64,000 nt of DNA from Pycnopodia helianthoides (lineage: Eukaryota; Echinodermata; Asteroidea; Forcipulatida; Asteriidae). The notes below the pieces were generated by a model, which saw only the letters and a list, made by a program, of their open reading frames with translations, did no database searches and was not told the origin of the DNA. Every line of letters starts with the position of its first letter. Within the stretch, counting starts at the first letter, position 1. The DNA is taken from assembly GCA_032158295.1 (NCBI GenBank), contig CM063243.1:17762302-17826301 (forward strand), read 5' to 3'. Below are positions 34,201 through 46,200 of this stretch, in pieces. A program made the position numbers and the translations under genes.

Positions 34201-37200
34201 TTCAGGTTTTCATTTGAATGAAAGTTAATGAAAGCTCAGAAACATCATCCTTGCTGATTTACAATTGTATGTTAAGTAGGATTTGAAATGTTGGATGGTG
34301 GAGATACAATCTGTTAAGGTTTCCGGTAACACCATGTGCATGAGTAGGATTGGAAACTTTGGATGGCGGAGATACAATCTAGTAAGGTTTGCGCCATGTA
34401 CATTAGTAGGATTTGAAACTTTGCATGGTGGAGATACTTGCATCTAGTAAGGTTTGCGGTAGCACCATGTTCATAAAAAAATCTCTCTACAAAGTCAAAT
34501 CACACATGCTTATGTTAGGTTCCAAAAAGTGTAGACGCATTTGAAATTCACCATAAGATACCCTGCCACATCAATACACCTTCATCATAAAGTCAGCCAC
34601 CTTGTTTCTTGCCATTCATACCAAAGTAACCAAACCGAGGCTGGAAACCAAAACAGTCTGATCCCTCTACGGTACACTGGAACACGGTATTCATGATCAC
34701 ACATAGGACACAGGGAACATGACACAGATGATGTTCTACGAGGTGAGAAAGTGAGTGATATGAGTGGTGTGAGTGGATGGAGGCATGCACAATGTTACCT
34801 GATTTGTGTTTAGATTTGGCATTGGAGTGGTACCCTCTGGTGCCTCCTTCCTTGCTAAAGATATCCAGGTTAAGACCATTGGCTGCGGAAGCGTGTCAGG
34901 GGGAGGGGGAGAACCAAAGTTAAATGCCCGAATAAATAGCTGTTAGAGTGCAAATCGGTTACTATGGCATTACGAGGCTCAATCTCACAAAGCTGCTCAG
35001 CCATAACGAACTTGCTTAAGGAAAACAGGGTTACCATCCAAAATTCCCATGCCAATGTGCATCAATTACAACTGGCTCCGCGCAAAGTCGTGTTAAGCAA
35101 TAAAGTCTGCTGGACAGCTTTATGAAATTGAGTCCAATCAGTTAGCTTGCAGTTTAGCTTAGAGTTAGCACACCTTCAAAAAAACAAAATGCCTGTAACT
35201 CAAACCTAACTTTGTCACGATGAAGGAACTGTGTGAGAATCAAACTGAATACTTCCATTCTATACATACACTTTTTGGTATTATTGTTTAAGAACTCCAC
35301 AGAAGTTTAAACAACTGGGGTGTACAGAGCCAGGATAGAATTATGGAATTCCACTTCCCCGCTCCTTTTCACAAATCTTAACAGATCACTGTAAAAAAAA
35401 TTGCCATAAAAGATGATCAAAAGGGTGATAAAACTTTTCAAAAAAGGTTCAGCTCCGTATGCATGTTTCTTTCAAGAGCCAATACGCCAAGATAAATACC
35501 ACATAGTAATTTTGTTAATTGTCATTCAGTGCAGGTGATAGCGTTGTTTCTTTTTTTGTTTAATATATATTCGGTTTGCGGTAACACCATGTGTAAAATT
35601 ATCTACTTTGCTGTATAGATTTTGTTCTTTAGAGAACTTGTCTTACTATCATTTTGTTCTACTACCGCGGAGTAGATTTTCGGAATTCGGGAGACTTCTC
35701 AGTTCTGAAAAGAACTTTCCTGCTTCTTAACTACACGGTAGGAAATCGGCCTGGACTACTACTCTAGCTTTGTTGATCGAGGGTACTTCTCGTAATTAAC
35801 TGCACTGCCGCGGAGTGAGTTCTTTTTTTTTTACTACTTATAATTTTTATAATTTTGTTGTTCTTAATGTACAGTATTCATATGACGAGTTTGTTTAGTT
35901 TTCATGTGAGTTTAATTTTGTTTCGCCGGGTTGAGGGTGGGGGGGGGGATAACTTAATAACAGTATGTACTGTACTGGTTTATTGAGGTTGAAATTTCAG
36001 CCACAGATGCCAACGATGCCAAACACAAACAAAGTTTGTTGCCTGTGCCTCCGAGGGTCCTGGGTAATACAAGACACTTGTTCTACATAAATAGCCAGGG
36101 AGGGAATGCCCACGGACATGAAACAATTCTCCTCTTCGGGGATTGAGGTTTAGATGCCGCACAAAATGAAGCAGAAACCCACTCTAATGAAATTGACTGT
36201 AACCCATCCCGGCTTTAATTGAATAACAATTGCAATTGCTCACATTAGGAGACAACAAGTAGAGTGAACTAGTAGGGGAAAAAAAACTGTGTGCTGCGTT
36301 GGCGGTTGACTTGAATTGCGCCAATTTACAGAGAAAAACGAAGGCGTGTGTCATTTTGTCGGAGTTTATTTCAGCAGTCGGAGTTATAAAAGCCCAGACT
36401 CCCAATTGTTCACTTGTACTGTATTCTCTTAAAAAACCTGAAACGGTTTCAACATGTTCAAGGTTGAAACCGTTTGTGGTTGGTGCTGGAAAACCCGCCC
36501 CGGCACTCAGGATTCTCCAAGCACCACTGGTAGAATTTTCTCTGTTTCCGACCATCACACATTTTCCAAATTCTAAAACTAAACTTGCAATTTCCTTTCA
36601 AAGGTTTCCAACAAAAAATAAAATTTGGTAATTACCAGTAAAAAAAAATTGTATCCAAAGCTATTCATTTTGAGTACTTCTTTGGTTCGAGACTATTTTT
36701 ATGATCTACCATGTAACTGATCCAACGGTTCCCAGGGAAACATTTTTCCGCCACTTAAGAAATCCTGGGCAGAACCCTGCATGTTCGTGGTAAGATTTGG
36801 AGAGTAACATTGGTAACTCTGAGGAAGAAAACAAATCAATGTCTCACCACCGCTGGTTTTTAACGAATCACTGAGAAAAGACTATCAGGTCGAAGCATGG
36901 GGACATTGTTCCTGTCCAAAAGATATCTTAAAAACTTTTTATCTGACAATTTCACCCGAGTTCAAAGTTGCATGTTTCATTTTGGGGCACTTGTCAAACC
37001 TGTATCCCACTACAACCAACACTGTGTGTACAATGTGCTGTTGACTAGGTTTGAAGATGGAAAACCTCATAAACCCTCCTACTGTCAGTGACTCTTGGCA
37101 ACATTTTCCAGTGAGTTGACCAACCATTTGAAACCATTCGACTGCCAAGGTTGTGTACGGTGGCACAACTGTGCACAGAGCTAACTGTGTACTGTGTACA

Positions 37201-40200
37201 TGCATTCCCTCATGGTAATCATATTGCAGGCTGGCATAGTTTATCTATCATTCAAAACCACAGTGAATGGTATTGAATGGTCAGACAGCAAGAGGGTTAA
37301 CGAAATGTTACTAGTAAGCACAGGCCTGTTGTTATAAGAACGCCGCAATTTTGTCCTTAGTAAAGGGCAACTCTAACAGCGAAGTCTAAAGTCAATTTCT
37401 ACTGAAATATTTCACAGAGCACCCAGGCAATGACTAAGGGCATGGAGGCAATAGACCTTGTATTATGATGTGGCCATCTTGATTTTTTCTCCAATCCAAA
37501 TCACTGTAATCTCCAAACCGAGGCTGGAAGAAAAAAATAGTCTGGTTTCATTTTGTGTTCGATGGATATTAGCATTCATTACTGTGACTGGAGATAGGGA
37601 ACATGACCAAGATGGTGGCACCATGATAGAGGTCTATTACCTTCGTTGTCTCAGTGAAGTATCAGGCCTGGAAGTATGCGAGTATGCAAAGTAATGGCAA
37701 CATTTGATTGTGAGAAGAAAGATAAATACAGGTAGGTGTGTTTTCATGAGCTTACAATGCATAGTTGAGCTTGTTTATGATTAACAGAAACCAAAGCTGC
37801 ATGTATATTAAGAAGTTCCAATTGTGAAGGGGGCCACATTCAGCAGTGTAAAAAGGTGTCCATAACCAATAACCTCAGCTTAGGCCAAGTCCATATTGGC
37901 GGCTACGGCTACGGCTTGGGCTACGGCTGGATCCCCATCTCATTATGCGTTGAAGTATAGGACGTCCTTAGCAATTGTCATAGCCTTAGCCATAGCTGCC
38001 AATTTGGACAAGGCCTGAAAGTACATCATAGCAATTCAGCTAAACAAACAATCTTACTCTTTGTTCGTTATGACTGAGCAAACCGCTGTTACGTCATGTG
38101 TGTGTTACCTCTGCGGAATAACCCTTGTTATAGGAATGCATTTAAATAAGGTTAAGCCGGGACGATGTTAACATTGCAGGGTGTGTGTGACCCACTGTCA
38201 ATCTGGGGGGGGGATCTGGGCTTTCAAGCACTTACCATCCAATGGGTTAGTCAGGCCACTATTACTCCAGTCAAATTCAACCTTAGGAACTGCGTCCTGT
38301 AAGAAGGGATGGGAGAAGGTTGTCAGACTATGACGCTACACTAAAACACAAGTAACATGCAGTGCGTTGGCCATCCACAAACCCCTGTTTCCCTCAATCT
38401 CTTCACCCAGTACCCTTGCCCTGTACTAGCTAGCCAAAGTTTCCATCTTCACAGTGTATCAATTTTGCATTGTTTTTTAAAATTTATTTATAAAAGAGCT
38501 CTCTTTCACTGACTTGAGAGTACCTCCAGTTACAAATGTGTTCTCCCCAAATTTCCATAAAAAAACTCCCACTAACATTTGGTGTGCATCTGGGTGCAGA
38601 GGTCTGTGAGCTCATCATAAATAATGTACATGCCCAGCAGGATATTATGCCCACACCTTACGGATACTGTGTACTGTATCTTCAACATGCTAAACTAGTC
38701 AAACAGTCTAGTTTGCCTTGGACAAACTTCCCTGAATTACACTTCCCTGCAAAATGTCCATGAATTCCACACTACTCTGACAAACTTCTCTGAATTACAC
38801 ACTTCCCTGAAAAACTTCCCCAAACTACATTCATGTACACACTTCCCTGAATTACACACTTCCCTGACTTTCTTTCCTGAATAAAACACTTCCCTGACAA
38901 ACTTCCCTGAATTACGCACTTTCCTGAAAAACTTCCCTGACCTACGCTTAACTAAATGTGTGCATGAGCTTCATAAAGATATTTCCTGATATATGCCATC
39001 TTTACGGGCACCTTGGGTTTAGGCTTTGAGCTGCGTCAAGCATTCTTGTTTTTCTACTCGGCCAAGTGGTTCACTGACCAAACGGTGAAAATCATGCATG
39101 ACGCACGCGGAATTGACGCCAAATGCATAGTTATGCGTGCAAAAAAAATAATGCATCATTGCCAATAAAGATGGCCGACTCTACACTACGTGCCATCAAA
39201 TATGAACTATCTATTTGCAATGCATTAATACTGGATGGACAATGAAGATGCTTTGCAAATTGCAATCAAGGCAAGAATGTCACAGAACTGTTTTATTGGC
39301 ACACAAATAAATTTTTGTCTTGTGCTTAGAAAGTTGAGGTCTGAGACCAGTTAAAAAATAACTGCTTAGCTCCAAAATGCATCTTAGCAGGGACAGGTTA
39401 CCAGGCAAAATAACCAGTGAAGGATATTGTTTTCTGACAAATTGAGATTGCTCAGCATTATTTTCAGCACAGCAGCAGCAGCTCTTTAACCCCTCCCCCC
39501 CCCCTCCAACGACATGCCCGGACTATATGCCCAGACGTAGTAATTATAGTATCACCTCATAGTATCACGCCTTCACACAGAATAGATGATTGTTTACATT
39601 CCCCCCTTCCCCCTTCCCCCACCCCCCCCCCCTCACAATGAGGTGAAATATTTTCACACTACACAGTGCATAACATGACTAATTCAATTCAACATAAGGA
39701 ATGAGTAGTAGGTCTACAGATAACATCAACGGGATTATTATACATGCCGGGTCAGGGTGTGTGGGGATAGAAACCAAAATGCATGCTCCAATGAGTAACA
39801 TGCTATTTACTGATGTATCTAAATCTGTCTCAATAACTCTTTCCACCTGACTGGGTGAAGTATTATACTCCACTGATTGCAATAAAAAAAGAAACATTCT
39901 AAATCAGTAACAAAAAAAATGACTATTATCCGGCAAAAAAAAGAAAGAAAGATGGATGAGAACAACAAAAAACGACAGCAAAAAAAATGCAAAAAACTAA
40001 AAAAAAAAAATTCCTGAAACAAATTCAGAGCGGAGTTGAAAGCGCCAGCAGTGGATTTAAATATCCGATTCTGACGTCACATACACACTGATACGGAAGT
40101 ATGCATTTCAGACACACATAGCTTACCTGAATTACATTGTACATGTACAGATTTAATGCAAATAATACGCAAGGAAATCAAAAGGGAAGTGAAAAGGCAC

Positions 40201-43200
40201 CATGGCTGAATGATGCTCAATCAACCAACGACAAATTTGACATTTTTCAACAACAACAAAAATATCCTACATGTACATGTACATGCCTTGGTGTTTGAAT
40301 GTACACACACATTTTGATCTTGATAAATCATTTTCTGTAAGTACACACAAACCCTATGGTACTGAGATACAACGAGTGTTGAATGGAACCTCCCTCGTCT
40401 GAGATATGGTGCTATTATAAATTTTAGATACATGTACAACGTTTTTAATTAAAAAATATGACAATACATTCCCTTGTGATCCTTACAAAGGTAAACCTTG
40501 AAACTGGTGTTAGTTCCCTACAGAGGTACACCTGAGCCCAGTTTTGTAAGCCTGTAAGCACAAAAACTTGCTTAGCACGTAAAAATCTTGCCTGGCAGGA
40601 ACAGGTAACTAGCCGTAATTCCATAAAGTTTCCATTGTTGTGACTGGTGCCTCGCTCATTTTTTTTTGCTCAGCAAAGAAATTTTGCTAAGCTGTATTTT
40701 CTGCTTAGCAGCTTTCTGAAATTAGGCCCTGGTAGTCATTCCAACTGCCTCTCTTCATCAGAGTCTAATTCCCAATTTTAACCACAAAAAACAGCTTACC
40801 AATGGTGTACCGGTGGCCAAGATGGTTCCCTGCTCCCCTCGGGGCTCTCCTGGGTCAGACCCCCCAAGGCGTCGGGCCTCTCCAGCTGCTTCTCATCGGG
40901 TTTACTCGGCATCAACATCCCAAGGTTGGGAGCAAAGATGGGCATCCCCGCCTTCTTAGATGCCAGCTGCAGACGAGGGGGGGGAAGGAAAGAAACAAAA
41001 CTGTCAAAGATATCGAGGCGAGATGAGACAAAATGCAATTATGGGGGGTCATGGATGCAGGTTAGGGCAAGAGCTCGAGGTCTCTCCCTCACTCCGTCTC
41101 CATTGTCATCGACGAAGAGATGAAAGTTGAAATGCGTCCTTCTTCATGGACTGATTGGGTTAGACAGAGTACCCACTTTATCGCTGGCTGGCTTTGCCGT
41201 CGTTAATTGACCAATAAGACCCTTGATCTTAAAATGAGCAGTGTAACCTAGTGACGCTTCACCTGGCAACGTACCTAAGAAGGTGGGAATGGATCTGCCT
41301 CTGGTTAAATATGCACGCATTAGAAATTTGCATACATTAGAAATTTGCATACATTAAGACAACAAAAAAAGCAAAGATAATTGCAAAATTCATCCTCAAA
41401 CATACGAAATGTTGAAATAAATTTGAAACATTTATTGGAAATTGTCTCATAAACAAGGTCACAGCGTACAGAAATCAAAAACAACAGAAATCTGAGTACA
41501 CACGCACAGCTACGAGTGGCTACATTTTGCCTTCTGCGAGGAGCTCAAAGCAAGGGCACATCTGTCAGCGAGGCTAATGGACATTTTACATAATGTTAAT
41601 TCCATTAATATTTATAGGTCACGCCGTGCATCTCGGATGCCAAGATTTGATGGAACAGATAGAGATGCTCTTATCATTCCCTACATCCTTCACCCATACG
41701 TTACTCGGATTTACTGTTAAATAATGAATAATTGGAAAGCAGATCAATGGAGAGCGGCTCTGATCGGTCCTCGCCTGACTGCCCTGTAACTTGGCCGACT
41801 GACAGCACATCACAAAGTTTGAAAGTGACTGTGCACCTGTCAAGCTCTTGTCAAAATTGTGAGACAGTGGTTTTTTTCATTATTGAAGTTTAAGTAGATA
41901 GTTGGGGTGACATCTTGCCCTCAACTGCAGCCACTTTTTCAGCCACTGCCAAGATGTACAAACCTCCTTTTGAACATGTTTCAAAGATGAGCTGGTATAA
42001 AAAAAACCTGTCCCGTCGCAATTGAAGTCCCATCAAAACATTTTTCAACGGTATTTTACTTCTCCACACTAAAACTTGTCAACCATCTAACTCTCCACAT
42101 GAAAAAAAACGATATAAATTACCAGTGAACAGACCTTTTCAAATACTGCCCGATGTTAAACCAACAAAAATTTCTTGAGTAAGGAGAATACTTGCTTTGC
42201 CTTCACACTGCCCTGTACATCAATGAGGATGAGGATGATGATGATGATGACAGTTCCAGGTACTCTAACTCACCAACAACCCATCTTAGACTGGCAGCAT
42301 CTCACTGAGTCTCTAATAGTGGACACTGTACCAGCTTCAGCCCCCATAAGACCAACACCATTGAGTATTACTAATCGTATTAAGAAAGGATGCGGAACTA
42401 AATCACTCGCCGTCCTGCTCCGGGCGGTCTAATTAGATAAGACATGGAAATTCTAGCCAATTTTAGACGATCCAAGATGTGAAAAATAGGCCAGTGAAAA
42501 CAAGTTTTCTCCAATCGAGCCAACCGCGAGTGGCGGTGGCGGGCCCGGGAGAAAAGTTGAGGTGTGAAAAGAGGAAGGTACAGCGAGGTAAGCTACACTA
42601 AACGGTGATACCAAACCATGCAGGAATCGGAGAGTTTTTTTCGCATTTCAAAATTGAATTAGGATGAATTTCAATCGATTTAAAGTCAACAACACGACAA
42701 GTTCTTAGAACTAATAATGGAGACCCATGTAACTAGAAGCCAAGCTCTTCACGCTTTAAAAGCTACACCAAAGACGCACATCAGAGAAAGTTACACTTAC
42801 CAATAACATAAACAGTATAGACAACGCTGGCAACAAATACATAAGGACAACATTGGATGTAGCTCTTGCTCCCCGAGACTCAGGTAGTAGAAAAAAAATG
42901 TATAGTTGCTGGAGAAGTCCCTTACTTCTTTGCTGGCGTGAACTGAACAAAGTGTGCCATGCAATTCTCCGGAGTAAGTCAAGTCAAACAGGGACCTCCC
43001 GGAGGCTCGAGATCCGGGGAGAAGTGAGAGAATAGAGATGAAATCTGAGTAGAGGATGTGGCCGGGGCTGTGAATAGTGACAGGGGAGGGACTGTCATAG
43101 CTTCATTGTGACGCCGTAATGAATTGACACCCAACCTACTTAACGCACCTCGTAAAAGGAACCAAAATTCCAAGCATGACTTGACATCAGAGCGGAGTGC

Positions 43201-46200
43201 CTCAGCAGCAGCGTGAATTTTGCAAAGCCGAGAGTAGAGGTGGAAGAGGAGGAGGAGTGTGTCATGTGACAAAACAAAATATGAAACTGACATTAATTCA
43301 ATAATGAACCGCGCATCACGCAAGCAGAAGTGGCTGTTAAGGGCTGTATGTGTGTGTAGAAGTTTGACAAATTATTATATGTTATGATAATTTCTGAATA
43401 TTTCATTTAAAAAAAGCTGGACAATAGTTTCACTATAAAAAAAAGGCCCATTGCATTAGATTTCAGAAAGAAAGTTAAGAGAATTAAATTTCACACTTAA
43501 GAGATCATAGCGGCCGCAAGCAGCTCGTACCAAAGTGTCCATAATGGCCGCAAATGGCCGCAAGATCTGACCTACTTCCACTCAACTAAAGAGTTCAAAA
43601 TAAAGGTCATACTTGTCCAGAATTGACAATTTCAAATGATTCCCATGTTGACATCGAATCTACAATTTAAAAACGAGACCATATTTCTGTTTCTTTTTTT
43701 GTTTTCGCAAACATTCTTCCTGAAATTTGGTTAAGTCAAAAATCAACCAAATGTCTGCAATGTCGGGCGCATGGTGATGATTATCCAGAAATGAATGGTC
43801 TCTTAAGGGTGAACAAACATGCAATCTTGAGTATTTTCTATTGGTTTTGCAAGAACCTGCAAATATGGTGTCAAAAGATGCTGTAATTTAAATGATCTAG
43901 TATTTAATATGTGATAGAAGTGGAAGTGTAGAAGGACAGCATGTGAGCCGCTTACATCAATTACAAAAATTCTGTTGGTCCAGTCTTAGTTGTTCACCTC
44001 CATGTATAATAAACATATAAACGCAAAAACAAAGTGTGTAACAGACACAACTACAATCCTCTGGATGTCAGGTCTGATACTCTGTTCAGGGCAAGGTTGT
44101 TTCTCCTTAGTAAAGGGCACCTGAACAACGGGAAATGTACACTTCTTCTGATATGTCTGAAGCATTCCAGGGGGGCAGCAAGGCAATGACCGGGAAGGGA
44201 GGGAGGGCATGGAGGCAATTGCCTCCGTTTGCCTCCATTAAGTACCTGGCCTGTACTAATCTTGGTTTGCATTATGCGCACGCTTGTCAGATTCCATATT
44301 TCATTTCATTTCCCATTTCCCAGACCATTACATCATTGTGATTCATTTCAACTCTGCATCCTCCGACGGAAGACCTTCTCCTTTGTGGCGCATTCACCGC
44401 CGAGTTCCTGATCGAATTTGGTCTCCATTTTTTTCTCTCATTGTAACCAAATCGATTCGATTCATTCACAGGAGACGCGAGTCTATAGTCAATCCACTCA
44501 AGAACCGTTTCATTCAACCTTCTCACTGCTGTCACAACACAAAGAGGAGCGGCCATTGTTGCCCTCTCCTCAATGATTCGCTATTTGCCACAGGATGAAG
44601 TTTCAAGATGTTGTTCCACTTTCCCTGTGCTTCTTGACAAGAGAATAATTTCATGAGAAAAGGTCACAGGCATCGGTTACCCACCTGTGAAGAAAATTGT
44701 GGGAAAATATCTCTAGGTGATGTACCCTATTTACTCTCAAAATACACGTGGACTACTTCACTTCTTCGGTCTAAGAGACTAAGACGGTATTAAGTCCTTC
44801 AAGAGTCACCAACAGAATATCTCCAGGAGAGCATGGTGATAAGGCCCTCGACATATTCGGCTGAAATCCATGGAGAAAGATGAAAAGGAATGACCCAAGT
44901 ACAACCATCTTAATTTGAATCACGAATAATACAAGACTTCCAAGAACTAAAAAAACAAAAACATCCGAATCCTAATCCGTACATATGTTTTCAAAGATCC
45001 AGATCAAGTAGTAGAATGCAACAAACTGTAAAAGGGAGGGAAATAAATCCAAACTCAACCTGCACAGAAATCCGAACCACGACCTTGTATCGAGGTCTGG
45101 AGCAGATGTCTTAACCATCTGACCATGCACTGAGCCTTGACTTGGTTCCAAACGTGTACACGTTCAATGCTTGTAGAAGTAGGTGAGACAATTTTAAATC
45201 AATCTTGGAAATTGTGTTGATCCAAGTCTTACAGGTACAAGTAAAGTCGTTAAAGAATGAGTAAAAAGAATCGTTGGAATGTTGCCCAGGGTGTTCTCAT
45301 TTCAAATTTACCTTATACATTATTTATGGGCAAGGCAGTTTTTTTCATGAGAATAAAGGGCACTTCTGCGAAGAAAAATACATTTCTAATAAAACTTTTC
45401 AAGGGGCACCAAGGCAATGACCAGGGACATGGAGGCAGTTGCTTCCGTTACCTCAGTGAAGTGTCAGGCTTGAATCTTTGAAAATTCAGGAGCATTCATT
45501 TTCATACATTGTAGTCGTACAAAATGAACTGAACCTGATCATTCCTAGTCGTATGGCTTGATTTTTCTGCATTATCATATTATCATAGAGAATGATCACA
45601 TGGTGACAGCCTCCAAACCACATTCCACATATGGAACAGGACTGGGGAAAAAAAACACAAAGGATGACTTGATGAGAAGTTGGTTCAAGGACCAATCACC
45701 CTGAAAAAAATATTTCTGCCTCATCAATTATGAGAAAATACTGATGGAATATAATTCCAAATCTGTCACAAGTTACACAGTCGCGTTTTCAAATGGTTCA
45801 CATGAAATCCAGAAAGTTCAAATATCTTTGAAGAGCACATTTTTCAAATGTCTTGAATAAGACTAGCGCTGGAACAATCTCTGAAAGCTTAAAATGCGCA
45901 ATGATTCACGAGGTCATTGCAATGCTAGATGTACACCAGGAAGTGCAGGCCTGATACTTCACAGAGGCAACAGAGGCAATTGCCTCCGTGCCCCTGGCCA
46001 CTGCCTTGGTGCCCCTTGAATTGTCTCAATAGAAATTTACAATTTCCTCATAGAGGTGCCCTTTGCCAATGAGAAAACGCCTTGGTGCCCTTGCCCTTTC
46101 GACAACGAAGCATCAGACCTGCATTGTCAACACTAATACCTAACGGTCCACCCAACAGGTTGACAAAGTCCTTTTTTTTTTTTTTCTACGATTCCAATAA

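Larger units (their letters stand above)
22277..38235 (-). other. AFTPH intron (16 kb), repeat-filled
   Basis: No aftiphilin exon is needed here by phase. Contents: a Penelope-like inverted tail (23341-23530), a GGCCGTGTCC element (23815-23923), MITEs at 24655-24910, 27714-27947, 28488-28633, 33600-33768 and 34978-35132, an AGGCCTG copy at 26485-26685, an AAAT microsatellite at 25561-25611, a TG microsatellite at 32443-32476, a minisatellite at 34276-34474, and two dispersed repeats at 36471-37637. The stretch 29200-30180 is pyrimidine-rich and contains nothing I recognise. Confidence 0.6.

Noticed and set aside
34276..34474. CRISPR-like array
   Set aside because: The units are directly adjacent tandem copies without unique spacers, in a eukaryotic intron.
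36184..36631. Overlapping open frames of 110-124 codons on both strands
   Set aside because: They lie partly in the CAGGGTTCTGCC dispersed repeat, which also occurs at 51.3 kb with different frames open.
38737..38919. Repetitive peptide frame (KFVREV-like units) on the minus strand
   Set aside because: It is a translation of the CTTCCCTGAATTACACA minisatellite; no start context or other coding evidence.
39679..39897. Possible extra AFTPH exon ([16 protein letters not shown]) after a strong acceptor
   Set aside because: The acceptor is good, but the open frame needs entry in phase 1, while the preceding exon ends in phase 2; in the required phase it hits a stop within four codons.
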